Shown here one piece after another: positions 44,422-53,720 of a stretch of 64,000 nucleotides of DNA (the first letter of the stretch is position 1; each line of letters starts with the position of its first letter). The translations under genes and the position numbers were made by a program. The stretch covers positions 1 to 64,000 of the forward strand of contig NZ_JAAMFN010000021.1 in the NCBI RefSeq assembly GCF_013376095.1, written 5' to 3'. The stretch comes from Arthrobacter sp. SDTb3-6. Its GTDB lineage: Bacteria; Actinomycetota; Actinomycetes; Actinomycetales; Micrococcaceae. Under the pieces are notes generated by a model that worked only from the letters and a program-made list of their open reading frames with translations, had not been told where the DNA came from and did no database searches.

Positions 44422-45186
44422 GTGAAAACACGCCTTCTGGGGGGCATTGCAGCAGTTATTTTAGCCATTCTTGGCACTGTGATGCTGGTCAATTATGTCA
44501 ACGGGGCCGATGCCAGGGCCCTTGAAGGGACGCAGACCACGAACGTGGTCGTCGTACAAAAGGAAATCCCATCGGGGACGGCCGTTTCAGCTTTCGGCAA
44601 CTCTGTCGCCGTTAAACAAATACCGACAAACATGCTGGTCAATGGAGCCATGACGGACTTGAAATCTGTACAGTCCAAGGTGGCAGCGATGGAACTTCTG
44701 CCTGGCGACCAAGTTTCCAATGCCAGACTCACGGACCCCGCCACATACAAAGGGAGCAACCCCGCCAAAATACCTGACAACCTGCAGGAGCTGAGTTTCT
44801 CAGTCACAGCGGACCGTGTGTTGGGCGGACAGTTGAAACCCGGTGACTATGCGGCACTCTACCTGTCCTACAACGACGGCACTGGTACAGGTGCCGGCAA
44901 TGTCCCCGCCACCAAGAACTCTTTAAGAAAAGTACTTGTAGTCTCCATGCAGGCCTCAGGTCAGGGATCATCAACTTCCCCGGCACCCACGAGCACCCCT
45001 GCCCCTTCAACCGCACCGGCGACAGTGGGGGCTTCCAGTTGGGTGGTCACAGTTGCTTTGACTCCCGCGGACGCAGTCAAATTAGTCCACGCGGCCGAAT
45101 TTGGGCACGTGTGGGTGGCCAAAGAAGTCTCAGGCGCTGTCGGCACGACTCCTGCGCCACTCTTCCAAGGTGATGTATTCAAATGA
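44422..45186 (+). CDS. cpaB: Flp pilus assembly protein CpaB/RcpC
   Basis: This 254-residue protein has an N-terminal membrane helix (LLGGIAAVILAILGTVMLVN) and a SAF-like domain (VVVVQKEIPSGTAV; MELLPGDQVSNARL), then a CpaB/RcpC core (RVLGGQLKPGDYAALYLSY). A serine/proline/alanine linker sits near residues 180-200. CpaB lies on the outer face and modulates pilus assembly and possibly binds peptidoglycan. The GTG start at 44422 has GGGGGAAG upstream. Its stop overlaps the next ATG (ATGA). Confidence 0.8.
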   Translation: MKTRLLGGIAAVILAILGTVMLVNYVNGADARALEGTQTTNVVVVQKEIPSGTAVSAFGNSVAVKQIPTNMLVNGAMTDLKSVQSKVAAMELLPGDQVSNARLTDPATYKGSNPAKIPDNLQELSFSVTADRVLGGQLKPGDYAALYLSYNDGTGTGAGNVPATKNSLRKVLVVSMQASGQGSSTSPAPTSTPAPSTAPATVGASSWVVTVALTPADAVKLVHAAEFGHVWVAKEVSGAVGTTPAPLFQGDVFK

Positions 45187-46382
45187 GCCGATTCAACGTA
45201 GTCACCACAGTCCCAGATTTTGAGCGGCGGGTTCGAGCGGCGGCCGGGGGGAATCTGACGGGAACTGTACAATCCATCCCGAGTGTTCCATTTCCAGCCG
45301 GTCCCGAGGAGATCTTGGCCCGGCAAACAGGCGAGCCGCTTGAAGTTCTCCTTCTTGGCCCAGGCATCCCGGTGGATAAGGCCATCAAACTGGCCTCCGT
45401 GTTTGATCTCATGTACCCAGAGATCAGTGTGATTCTGGTCCATGAAACCACGGAAACCGTTGCGGTCCAGGCAATGCGCAGCGGCGTTCGGGATCTCTTG
45501 GGCCCTGACTCGGACATCGACGCCATCAGAGTGATGTTGGAGCGGGCGAGCCTGGCTGCCGCCAGCCGGCGGCGCGGCCTCACACCGCCAAATGAACCCG
45601 CCCGGGAAGCTGGCCGAGTCATCGCCGTCATGTCGCCAAAGGGCGGCGTGGGCAAGACTACAGTGTCAACCAATCTGGCCATCGGTCTGGGCAAACTGGC
45701 ACCGATGTCCGTTGTTTTGGTTGACTTTGACGTCCAATTTGGTGACGTGGCCTCAGGATTGCAGTTGAGTCCCGAACATACGCTGTCAGATGCAGTGACC
45801 GGTGCGGCCTCCAATGACTCAATGGTTCTGAAGGCATATCTGACCGTGCACCCGGCAGGCATATACGTACTTGCCGCCCCCCTCAACCCGGTGGAGTCGG
45901 AGCACATCAATGGCGACCAAGTCGGACACGTTCTTCGACAACTCGCAGCTGAATTCGCTTATGTGGTAGTTGATTCCTCCCCCGGACTGGGTGAGCATGT
46001 TCTGGCAACACTCGAACAAGCTTCCGACGTTGTGTGGGTGTGTGGCATGGATGTCCCAAGCATCAAAGGACTTCGAGCCGGGTTGGGTCTTCTGCATGAG
46101 ATAGGTCTAGTGCCGTCTGGCCGCCATGTTGTGCTGAATTTTGCAGACAAGTTCACCGGGTTGAAAGTGCAGGACGTCGAAGAGACCCTCGGCGTACCTG
46201 TAGACGTGGTCATTCCACGTTCTCGTGAAATCCCGCTGTCTACGAATCGCGGCGTCCCGCTGCTGCAGGAAAATGTCCGCGGCGGAGCCGCTAAGGGAAT
46301 GCGTAAATTGGTGGCCCGCTTCGATCCGAAGGTACTGGCCAAGCCACAAAAGAAGGTCCACAGAAGGGTTGAGATCTCATGA
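45183..46382 (+). CDS. tadZ: TadZ/CpaE-family pilus localisation ATPase
   Basis: This 399-residue protein has an N-terminal receiver-like domain (residues about 1-130, LEVLLLGPGIPVDKA and AVQAMRSGVRDLLGPDSD). A ParA/MinD-type ATPase follows with the deviant Walker A MSPKGGVGKTTVSTNLA (near residue 150) and VVLVDFDVQFGDVASGL. It places the pilus machine at its site in the cell. ATGA overlaps join it to both cpaB and tadA, so the operon is tightly coupled. Confidence 0.88.
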   Translation: MSRFNVVTTVPDFERRVRAAAGGNLTGTVQSIPSVPFPAGPEEILARQTGEPLEVLLLGPGIPVDKAIKLASVFDLMYPEISVILVHETTETVAVQAMRSGVRDLLGPDSDIDAIRVMLERASLAAASRRRGLTPPNEPAREAGRVIAVMSPKGGVGKTTVSTNLAIGLGKLAPMSVVLVDFDVQFGDVASGLQLSPEHTLSDAVTGAASNDSMVLKAYLTVHPAGIYVLAAPLNPVESEHINGDQVGHVLRQLAAEFAYVVVDSSPGLGEHVLATLEQASDVVWVCGMDVPSIKGLRAGLGLLHEIGLVPSGRHVVLNFADKFTGLKVQDVEETLGVPVDVVIPRSREIPLSTNRGVPLLQENVRGGAAKGMRKLVARFDPKVLAKPQKKVHRRVEIS

Positions 46383-47848
46383 ATCTTTCAGAACGTCTCG
46401 CTGCCGCTCGAGGCCAGTCACCTCTGGCTACTATGCCAGGTTCTACACCCAAAGCCGATCCGGAGCCAAGTGCGACGTACCAGCACCCCGGGCTATTTTT
46501 GCCCCCGGATCCTTTCGCCTCTGCTGACAAGACGGCCACCCCTGAAAATATCCAACCCCTCGCCGACGGACTGGCAGGCCTCAAACACAGGGCGACGGAA
46601 ACCTTGTTCGAAAGGCTCGGCGCCAGGCTCAGTGATCCCACCATGGCTGAGGACGAACTCAACAAGATGGCCTCCGACGAGCTCGCCACCATTATCCAGG
46701 AAGAAAAGGCGGCACTGTCAACCGATGAACGGCGTCGCCTGATCAAGGAAGTCTCCGACGACGTACTGGGGTTCGGGCCACTGCAACAAATGCTTGATGA
46801 CGTTTCCATCACGGAGATCATGGTGAACAACGTCGATGCCATCTACATTGAGCGGCTTGGCCAAATCACCAAGACCTCGCACAGGTTCGCCTCTGAAGCG
46901 CAGTTGCGACGGGTTATTGACAGGATCGTATCAAAGGTTGGCAGGCGCATCGACGAATCGTCGCCGCTGGTGGATGCCCGGCTTGAGGACGGTTCCCGCG
47001 TCAACGTGATTATCCCGCCGTTGGCTGTCAACGGGCCAACACTGACTATCAGAAAGTTCAGTCATGTTCCACTGACGGTCCAGAATTTGATTGATTTCGG
47101 CACACTGACGACGGAGATGGCAGAACTCTTGCACGCCTGCGTGTGGGCAAGAATGAATATTCTGGTGTCGGGTGGAACTGGAACAGGCAAGACAACCCTG
47201 TTGAATGTGCTCTCGTCATTCATTCCGCCGACGGACCGCATCATCACGATTGAAGACGCGGTTGAACTGCAGTTGCAGCAGGAGCACGTGATTCGACTCG
47301 AGAGCCGGCCGCCCAATATCGAAGGCAAAGGTGAAGTAGCCATTCGGGATCTCGTGCGGAACTCACTTCGAATGCGTCCGGACCGAATTGTGGTCGGCGA
47401 GGTCCGTGGTGGCGAAAGCCTGGACATGCTCCAGGCAATGAACACCGGCCACGACGGTTCAATTTCAACCGTCCATGCAAATTCGCCCCGTGATTGCATT
47501 GCCCGTCTGGAAACGTTGGTCATGATGGCAGGAATCGAACTCCCACTCAGGGCCATCCGTGAGCAGGTTTCATCGGCGGTAGACCTCATTGTTCAAATCA
47601 CCAGGTTGCGCGACGGTACCCGCAGGGTCACGCACGTTACTGAGGTCCAAGGCATGGAGGGCGACATTGTCACCCTCCAGGATGCATTCCTCTTTGACTA
47701 TTCAGCAGGAGTGGATGCGAACGGGCGGTTCATGGGCAAGCCCGTTGCCACGGGCATTAGGCCGCGATTCGTCGAGCGCTTCAATGATTTGGGCATCAAA
47801 GTCTCGCCAACCATTTTTGATGTCCCTGCCGAAGGAGCCCGGCGATGA
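46379..47848 (+). CDS. tadA: Flp pilus secretion ATPase TadA/CpaF
   Basis: This 489-residue type II/IV secretion ATPase powers pilus extension and perhaps retraction. The helical N-terminus is followed by the PAS-like N-domain and the catalytic domain. Walker A is LVSGGTGTGKTTLLN (near residue 263). IITIEDAVELQLQQEHVIRL, RNSLRMRPDRIVVGEVRGGE and the His-box GHDGSISTVHANSPRD are all intact. Length matches family norms. It has 4-bp overlaps with its neighbours on both sides. Confidence 0.93.
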   Translation: MNLSERLAAARGQSPLATMPGSTPKADPEPSATYQHPGLFLPPDPFASADKTATPENIQPLADGLAGLKHRATETLFERLGARLSDPTMAEDELNKMASDELATIIQEEKAALSTDERRRLIKEVSDDVLGFGPLQQMLDDVSITEIMVNNVDAIYIERLGQITKTSHRFASEAQLRRVIDRIVSKVGRRIDESSPLVDARLEDGSRVNVIIPPLAVNGPTLTIRKFSHVPLTVQNLIDFGTLTTEMAELLHACVWARMNILVSGGTGTGKTTLLNVLSSFIPPTDRIITIEDAVELQLQQEHVIRLESRPPNIEGKGEVAIRDLVRNSLRMRPDRIVVGEVRGGESLDMLQAMNTGHDGSISTVHANSPRDCIARLETLVMMAGIELPLRAIREQVSSAVDLIVQITRLRDGTRRVTHVTEVQGMEGDIVTLQDAFLFDYSAGVDANGRFMGKPVATGIRPRFVERFNDLGIKVSPTIFDVPAEGARR

Positions 47849-48804
47849 ACCAGGAAATGTTGGTGGCAATCGGAGCAAGCTGCTGCTTGGTTGCCGTACT
47901 GCTTCTGCTGCTAGTGGTATTCAAGCCGCGGCACGGCAGGGTTTCGCTATCGCAATTAATACAGCCGATTGACGGTCCTCAAGTCCCGAAGGCTGGAAGG
48001 GCTCTCGCCCGTGCTACAGGTTCAACGATAGAGACCATCAACCGCTTCCTCGATCGGCGTGGTTCGCGCTACACGATGGCGACAACGCTGGAATTGGCGG
48101 GAATCCGAATGCGGCCGGCAGACTTTATTATCAGGGTGGCGGCAGTCACTGGAGTTGCAGTCCTTGTCTTTTACCTTCTGGAGCTGCCAGGCATCGCGTT
48201 TATCATGTTGGCTGCTATTCCAATTTCTGCTTGGGCCGTCATCAAGATTTATACCGCTAGGCGCGAAGCCACATTTGACGACCAGCTCGGCGATACTTTG
48301 CAATTGCTCTCTGGCGGCATGCGCGCCGGGCACAGCCTGATGCATGCCGTCGATGCAGCCGCCATCGACTCAGATGCGCCTATGTCCGAAGAGCTGGCCC
48401 GGGTCGTCAACGAAACCCGCCTGGGCCGAGACGCGGGGCAATCACTGCAGGACACAGCATTGAGAATGCACAGCGACGACTTTAGTTGGGTTGCGCAAGC
48501 CATTGAAATCAACCGCGAGGTCGGCGGTGACTTGGCCGAGGTCTTGGACCACGTAGGCTCCACGATCAGGGACCGAAATCAAATCCGCCGGCAAGTGAAA
48601 AGCCTTAGCGCTGAGGGAAGGACTTCGGCTTTCGTGCTTTTCCTTCTTCCAATCCTGGTGTTTGCCGGCGTCATGCTCCTCAGTCCAAGCTACTTTTCGC
48701 CACTCTTTGCTACTCCGCTGGGAATAATCGTCGGCATTGTTTCCGTCATTCTCATGGGCGTAGGCGGGTTCTGGCTGCGGGCAGTAATCAAGATAAAATT
48801 CTAG
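47845..48804 (+). CDS. tadB: inner-membrane pilus platform protein TadB
   Basis: This 319-residue T2SSF-domain protein has an N-terminal helix (residues about 5-25), two helices near 95-135, the cytoplasmic F domain (DTLQLLSGGMRAGHSLMHAV; EVGGDLAEVLDHVGSTIRDR) and C-terminal helices ending near residue 315. With TadC it forms the platform on which TadA acts. The ATGA overlap with tadA is kept. Confidence 0.9.
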   Translation: MNQEMLVAIGASCCLVAVLLLLLVVFKPRHGRVSLSQLIQPIDGPQVPKAGRALARATGSTIETINRFLDRRGSRYTMATTLELAGIRMRPADFIIRVAAVTGVAVLVFYLLELPGIAFIMLAAIPISAWAVIKIYTARREATFDDQLGDTLQLLSGGMRAGHSLMHAVDAAAIDSDAPMSEELARVVNETRLGRDAGQSLQDTALRMHSDDFSWVAQAIEINREVGGDLAEVLDHVGSTIRDRNQIRRQVKSLSAEGRTSAFVLFLLPILVFAGVMLLSPSYFSPLFATPLGIIVGIVSVILMGVGGFWLRAVIKIKF

Positions 48805-48814
48805 GGAGTAGAAA

Positions 48815-49708
48815 ATGTCACCCCTCGCCCTTGCGGCCATCCTATTCATCACACTTCCTTTAGCCACTCTTCTCTTCCAAGTCCTCGCCGCCGACACCGG
48901 AACCCGGAAATTGGTGCGACAAAATTTATTGGTTGGGCCGCTGGCTGTCAAGGAAAAACTTGCGCGATCCAGAAGTGTAGACCTTAGTGAAATTGCCGGC
49001 CGCTTGGCTCCCAAATCATATGAGGCCTGGCTTCAAAGACTTTTGAATCGGGCTGGCAGACCAGCAAAAATGCCATTGGCTCGCCTACTGGTTATTAAGC
49101 CACTCTTGTCCTTCGGGGTCTTTTTGGTTGGTATTCTGTTCGTTGCCTCAAATCCCACGAAGGTGACGGTACTGTCCCTTCTTGGCGCCGTGGTCCTCGT
49201 CTATTTTGCACCCGACATCATGCTTGATTCGCGAGCGAAAGATCGGCAGGAGAAAATTACTCTAGAACTTCCAAACACCCTCGATCAAATGTTGATCGCG
49301 GTGCAAGCGGGCCTAGGCTTCGAGTCAGCCATGACACGAGCAGCGTCGACAGGCACGGGACCGCTGGCAACGGAACTAAAGCGGACCCTCCAAGACATCC
49401 AAATGGGGCGAACCAGGGCAGATTCCTACCTTGCTTTGGCCCAACGTACTGAGGTCAAGGACTTGAAATCATTTGTCCGAGCAATCATCCAAGCTGATAA
49501 GTATGGTATATCAATCGGGAACGTGCTGCGCGCTCAGGCAGATGAATTGCGGGTCAAGCGTCGTCAAAGGGCCGAAGAGAAAGCCATGAAAATCCCGGTG
49601 AAAATTCTGTTTCCACTCATATTCACTATATTGCCGGTTCTGTTTATCGTCATCTTGAGCCCAGCAATAATTGGCATCATGCACATATTTTCAAATAGTG
49701 CGTTTTAG
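48815..49708 (+). CDS. tadC: inner-membrane pilus platform protein TadC
   Basis: This 297-residue T2SSF-domain protein partners TadB. It has helices at residues about 2-22, 88-125 and 270-292. The F-domain motif is ELPNTLDQMLIAVQAGLGFE, followed by DIQMGRTRADSYLALAQRTE and an IIQADKYGISIGNVLR motif. The last gene of the core assembly set, it starts 10 bases after tadB. Its DNA is visibly richer in A and T than the flanking chromosome. Confidence 0.9.
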   Translation: MSPLALAAILFITLPLATLLFQVLAADTGTRKLVRQNLLVGPLAVKEKLARSRSVDLSEIAGRLAPKSYEAWLQRLLNRAGRPAKMPLARLLVIKPLLSFGVFLVGILFVASNPTKVTVLSLLGAVVLVYFAPDIMLDSRAKDRQEKITLELPNTLDQMLIAVQAGLGFESAMTRAASTGTGPLATELKRTLQDIQMGRTRADSYLALAQRTEVKDLKSFVRAIIQADKYGISIGNVLRAQADELRVKRRQRAEEKAMKIPVKILFPLIFTILPVLFIVILSPAIIGIMHIFSNSAF

Positions 49709-49772
49709 TTCTGAAAATGCGCCTGCCATAAATACAGATAATGGAATTATTTGAAATAACATTGGGGGCACC

Positions 49773-51128
49773 ATGCATGAGGTAGTAAACAGACGTTCTG
49801 CGAGGTTGATGCTTCTTCCCGTTCATGTACTCATCAAGATCGATAATTTCATAACGTTTGAGCGAGTAAGGAACTACTCACTCATTTTCTGCTCCCTCGG
49901 CACCGTCATGCTTTTGGTGAATTCGCTCGTAAGGATTACGGATCCGGGCACAACAGGCGCCTTCCAGCCCGACTACCTTGCGCACTGGACCGGTGGTCGA
50001 ATGCTCAGTCTGGAACAACTTAGTTCACTCTACAGCCCAGATGCACAACACCAAATCCAAAATTCGGTATTGGGGCAAACGCTTGCGCTCTCATGGTTCG
50101 TTTCCCCTCCTGTGACGGCTGCACTGTATTTTCCGCTCGCCATGCTTGGTTACAACCCCAGTGCGCTAATTTGGTTGGTAATAAATCTAATTTTGACTGT
50201 TTGGTGCCTCCGAAGAATGATGCGCATCGCCCCTCGACTATTCATTCGTTACCGCTGGGCTGTGGCATTACCCATTCTTGCGTCGGCGCCACTATTTGAG
50301 CTCCTTGGAGGTGGCCAAGACACCGCCTTCATGCTCGCGCTTTGGTTATTGGGACTGGAATGTCTCGAATCCCGCCATGAACTCAGCTCCGGCCTTCTCT
50401 TCGCACTGGGCACCCTGAAACCGCAGAACATTATCCTAGTTCCATTCGCGTTGTTCATCCAACGACGTTTCAAGGCGCTGGCGGCCTTCATTGCCGCCTC
50501 CGCCATGATTCTTTTAGCGTCTTTCCTGTTAGTTGGAGTCGAAGGTGTCAGTACGTGGGTGAAGACGATCACAGGCCCGCTTTACACTGAGCAAGTTCAA
50601 CAAGTACAGCTTTGGAAAATGATTAGTATCCCAGCGTTTGCCCTCGCGGTTCTTCCCCCCGGCTGGGCCGTGTGGCTTGCCCCAAACCTCGGATGGATCT
50701 CCGTCACGGCAGGCATCCTAGTCCTGCTTTGGGTGCGGTATGTGACACGAGGGCGGACCGCCGACGTCAAGGCCTTGTGGATGGCCACATTGGCTACAAC
50801 GGTGGTACTGTCCCCGCACGCACTCCTTTATGATGGTTTGCTGTTGGTCCCAGTCGCCCTCTTTTTGCTTGAACGGCGATCTTCTCGCTACCTCAGAGTG
50901 ACCCTCTCGGCCGCCTTTGTCGCGACATGGCTGACGCCATTTTCGTTGATGCTAACGTCGCTATTTCCGTGGCCACTGGCAATACTTGGCGCTCCTTGGT
51001 CCGCTCTGCCACTATCCGCTTTATGGATTGCATCAATCCGGGAAGCACTCGGCTACAGGGCTCCGCTAAAGGCCTCGCGCCCATCACTTATGCTAGAAAC
51101 CGGTCCGGTGAACAGCAATAGAGACTAG
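49773..51128 (+). CDS. GT87-type (DUF2029) polytopic membrane glycosyltransferase
   Basis: This 451-residue protein has about 10-12 hydrophobic segments and an extracytoplasmic loop with an acidic motif after the first helix (GAFQPDYLAHWTGGRMLSLE), like the D-x-x acidic sites of GT-C enzymes of the mannosyltransferase GT87/DUF2029 group. LLGGGQDTAFMLALWLLGL and FALGTLKPQNIILVPFALF are typical of that family. It probably uses a polyprenyl-phosphate sugar. It lies 64 bases after tadC in the same low-GC block, so pilin glycosylation is a reasonable inference. It converges with the prepilin peptidase gene by a 4-base overlap. Confidence 0.75.
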   Translation: MHEVVNRRSARLMLLPVHVLIKIDNFITFERVRNYSLIFCSLGTVMLLVNSLVRITDPGTTGAFQPDYLAHWTGGRMLSLEQLSSLYSPDAQHQIQNSVLGQTLALSWFVSPPVTAALYFPLAMLGYNPSALIWLVINLILTVWCLRRMMRIAPRLFIRYRWAVALPILASAPLFELLGGGQDTAFMLALWLLGLECLESRHELSSGLLFALGTLKPQNIILVPFALFIQRRFKALAAFIAASAMILLASFLLVGVEGVSTWVKTITGPLYTEQVQQVQLWKMISIPAFALAVLPPGWAVWLAPNLGWISVTAGILVLLWVRYVTRGRTADVKALWMATLATTVVLSPHALLYDGLLLVPVALFLLERRSSRYLRVTLSAAFVATWLTPFSLMLTSLFPWPLAILGAPWSALPLSALWIASIREALGYRAPLKASRPSLMLETGPVNSNRD

Positions 51129-51628
51129 CCGACGGCCAGCATCACCAGCGCACCGGCCAGCATGAACGGCCCGAACGGGATCTGCGACTTGCGGCTGCCG
51201 CGCCGGGACACCATGAGCGCCAGCCCCCACAGGGCACCGAACACAAAGGCCAGGAACGTCCCCCACAGCACGGCGCCCCAGCCCACGAAGCCCAGGTACA
51301 GCCCCAGCACAAACGCCAGCTTCACGTCGCCGTAGCCCATCCCGGCCGGGTACACGAGCCGCAGGACCACATATACGGCCCACAGCACCGCTCCCCCAAG
51401 GACCGTGCGCAAGGCGGCTCCGGCGTCGAGCATGAACAGGCTGGCCAACAGCAGCAGCACCCCGGCAATGGCCGCGGACGGGAACACGATCCGGTTGGGC
51501 AGCAGCTTGCTCCTGATGTCGATAACGGTGAGCCGCCAGGCCATGACCAGGTAGTAGAGGCCGGCAATCAGCACCAGCCAAAAGGCGAGGGGGGCGCTCC
51601 CCCATAGTTCGCGCAGAACAGTGATCAT
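51125..51628 (-). CDS. tadV: A24 prepilin peptidase (TadV/CpaA-like)
   Basis: This 167-residue polytopic aspartic protease has the two active-site aspartates in VIDIRSKLLPNRI and GMGYGDVKLAFVLGL. It lacks the methyltransferase domain of PilD, as is normal for TadV. It should process the Flp and TadE-like prepilins encoded on the other strand. Its DNA is high-GC, unlike the low-GC tad operon, so it may have been native when the operon arrived. Six helices are apparent. Confidence 0.85.
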   Translation of the reverse strand: MITVLRELWGSAPLAFWLVLIAGLYYLVMAWRLTVIDIRSKLLPNRIVFPSAAIAGVLLLLASLFMLDAGAALRTVLGGAVLWAVYVVLRLVYPAGMGYGDVKLAFVLGLYLGFVGWGAVLWGTFLAFVFGALWGLALMVSRRGSRKSQIPFGPFMLAGALVMLAVG

Positions 51629-51658
51629 CAGCCAGTCGTCCCGGGGTCGGTAGGAGGG

Positions 51659-52903
51659 TTACTTGTTGGCGTAGTGGGCGAAGGGGATGTTCCAGTCGCC
51701 GAAGCCGTCGGTTGGTGCAATGGTGTTGGTGGGGTCCAGCGTGCCGGTGGTGTGCACGAGGTCGCCCGGCTTCATGTTGTTGAACACCCAGGAGGCGCCT
51801 TCGCGGTCCAGGCCGATGCAGCCGTGGGAGAGGTTGACCTTGCCCAGGTACGGGATGGCAACGGGCGCCGCCAGGTGGATGAAGATGCCGCTGTTGGCCA
51901 GTCGCGTGGCGTATTCGACCTTGAGCTTGCCGTAGTAGGCGGGATCGCCGGGCTTGAGGCCGATGGTGGAGGCGTCGAACGTGGCGTGGCGCTGCTTGTC
52001 CGCCGTGAGCACCAGGAAGCCCGACGCCGACGGGAAGCGTTCGTCGCCCATCGAGGCCAGGAACGTCTTGGCCAGGTGGTCATTGACGTAGATGTGGACG
52101 ATCTTGGCGGAGGCGTCGGCCTCCATGACCACCTTGTCGCCGATGTTGATGGTGTTGGTCTTGTTGAAGTTGCCGATCTGGCCGTTGCCGTAGTCGACGC
52201 CGAACAGCTTGATGTCAACCTTCAGGGCGGTATTGGCCGGCCAGTACGTGGCGGCGCGGTAGCGGGCCAGGGTGTCCGAATACCAATGGAACGCGCCCTT
52301 CTGCCCCGTCGCGGAGGTGATCCTGATGGCCTTTTCCACGGCGGCCTTGTTGGTCACCGGTTCACTGAAGTGGAACTCCAGCGGCTGGGCCACGCCCACG
52401 GTGGAGTTGTTGGCCGGGTACATCCACATGTCCGCTTCATTGGCGGCCGGGACCGTGGAGAAGGTGGTGGCGTTGGTATCCAGGTTGCCGTGCCCATCCA
52501 TGGTGGTGACGCTGAACGTGTAGTTCGTGTCGAACGCCAGCGCGGAGCCGGAGACCCACTTGCGGCCGCCGTCGGACAGCTCGCCGTCGGTGGTGGCGCC
52601 GGTTTCGGTTTCCTTCAGGATGGCGCTGTAAATGGTGCCGGTCTTGACCTGGGCCGTGACGGGCATTGCCGGGTTGTAGCCTTCCGCGCCTTGCCCGGGG
52701 GCCACCGTAAGTTCAACGGGGGCGGCCGGCGGGGTGGTGGTGGGGACCGCCGACGGCGTGGGGGCGCCCGCCTCGTTGCCTGCGACCCACGAATTGGCCG
52801 TGGCGGCTCCGACGCCGCCCATGCCGATGGCCACGGCGACCGCCGCAACCACTGCGATCTTCCAGCCCCTGCGAGGCTTCCGGGCGGATTCCAACTCCGG
52901 CAT
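51659..52903 (-). CDS. L,D-transpeptidase with Ig-like domains (YkuD)
   Basis: This 414-residue exported enzyme makes 3-3 cross-links in peptidoglycan. An N-terminal cytoplasmic/membrane segment (IAVVAAVAVAIGMGGVGAAT, residues about 15-35) precedes two Ig-like (BlaMab-type) domains (about 60-270) and the YkuD catalytic domain (about 275-400). The active-site motif is NLSHGCIGLDREGA, with cysteine near residue 362. The architecture matches mycobacterial LdtA/LdtB. GGGGAG lies 5 bases upstream of ATG. It is followed after 30 bases by the prepilin peptidase. Confidence 0.92.
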   Translation of the reverse strand: MPELESARKPRRGWKIAVVAAVAVAIGMGGVGAATANSWVAGNEAGAPTPSAVPTTTPPAAPVELTVAPGQGAEGYNPAMPVTAQVKTGTIYSAILKETETGATTDGELSDGGRKWVSGSALAFDTNYTFSVTTMDGHGNLDTNATTFSTVPAANEADMWMYPANNSTVGVAQPLEFHFSEPVTNKAAVEKAIRITSATGQKGAFHWYSDTLARYRAATYWPANTALKVDIKLFGVDYGNGQIGNFNKTNTINIGDKVVMEADASAKIVHIYVNDHLAKTFLASMGDERFPSASGFLVLTADKQRHATFDASTIGLKPGDPAYYGKLKVEYATRLANSGIFIHLAAPVAIPYLGKVNLSHGCIGLDREGASWVFNNMKPGDLVHTTGTLDPTNTIAPTDGFGDWNIPFAHYANK

Positions 52904-52946
52904 TCAATCTCCCCAAAACTGTGGGTCAGCCCCACGGCGGAAGCAC

Positions 52947-52969
52947 GTGACCTTACACGGCTAAGTCAC
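52947..52969. promoter_or_regulatory. inverted repeat upstream of the L,D-transpeptidase
   Basis: GTGACCTTA and TAAGTCAC (one bulged base) flank a 6-base spacer, 44 bases upstream of the transpeptidase start. It is a candidate operator. Its GTGAC half-sites resemble those of envelope regulators such as MtrA, but that identity is inference only. Confidence 0.35.
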
Positions 52970-53045
52970 AATTTTACGGCACGGCCTTGTTTTGGACGCG
53001 TAGGCCAAGGGTGTTTGGGGTTGCGATTGGGTAACCTCTGGGACA

Positions 53046-53120
53046 CTCTGCCAGCACGTGCCGGGGTAGCTTGCAGCGGCCCACAGTGTGACCTCGACGC
53101 CGGTGGCACGTGCGCCAGAG
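53046..53120. repeat. inverted repeat downstream of the 189-aa gene
   Basis: CTCTGCCAGCACGTGCC (53046-53062) and GGCACGTGCGCCAGAG (53105-53120) form an arm pair with about two mismatches and a 42-base spacer, ending 4 bases from the stop of the next gene. It could serve as a terminator for that gene or mark an old insertion boundary. Confidence 0.4.
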
Positions 53121-53123
53121 TAG

Positions 53124-53693
53124 TCAGTAAAGCGCCTCCACGAGTTCTTCCTCACTCACCGGCCACTGAATCTCAGCCGCCCGGCGCTTGGCGCCGTCGA
53201 TGAGCATCTGAAGCGCCGCTGTCTCCGTGGCCGCAGCCGGGCTGGGAGCCAAAGGGTCAGTGCCGCCGTCGTGCGTGAGAACTCCGCCGCGCAGCAGCCC
53301 GAGGGTCAACCGGATCGTTTCCGCGGGCAGGGCCGGAAGGGCGTCGGCCACAAAGTCAATGTACCCGGCCAGGCTGAGGGGCTGTCCGGCGGACAGAGCT
53401 ACGTGGATGACGTCCGAGAGGATGAAGTGCCCCGGGTAGAGAACGGCCGGCATCCTCGGGCCCAGCACCATGCGAACAAGTTCCGGCGATTTCAGGTCCC
53501 GGTCCAGAAGGTGCGGCAGTGCGTCGCTGTAGTCCAGGTAATCGGCATGGACCACGGCCAGGGACTTATCTTCAAAACGGACCACGTGGTACTCAGTCCC
53601 GGCCAAGGCATATTGGAGCACCATGTAAAGCCGCGGAAATCCGGATTCCGCCGAAGGATAGTCCTGGATGGCTTCCCTCAGTTTGTTTCCCAT
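53124..53693 (-). CDS. hypothetical protein (189 aa)
   Basis: I do not recognise this protein. It is soluble, with no signal or membrane helix. Features are YHVVRFEDKSLAVVHADYLD in the first third, a histidine/aspartate-rich middle (LYPGHFILSDVIHVAL) and a helical C-terminus (QMLIDGAKRRAAEIQWPVSE). ATG 53693 is chosen; GTG 53708 is an alternative. It is divergent from a helix-turn-helix gene with a 27-base gap, the arrangement of a small regulator and its target, but no function is claimed. Confidence 0.55.
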   Translation of the reverse strand: MGNKLREAIQDYPSAESGFPRLYMVLQYALAGTEYHVVRFEDKSLAVVHADYLDYSDALPHLLDRDLKSPELVRMVLGPRMPAVLYPGHFILSDVIHVALSAGQPLSLAGYIDFVADALPALPAETIRLTLGLLRGGVLTHDGGTDPLAPSPAAATETAALQMLIDGAKRRAAEIQWPVSEEELVEALY

Positions 53694-53720
53694 CGATCCC
53701 AATGCCACTCTGTGGGATTC

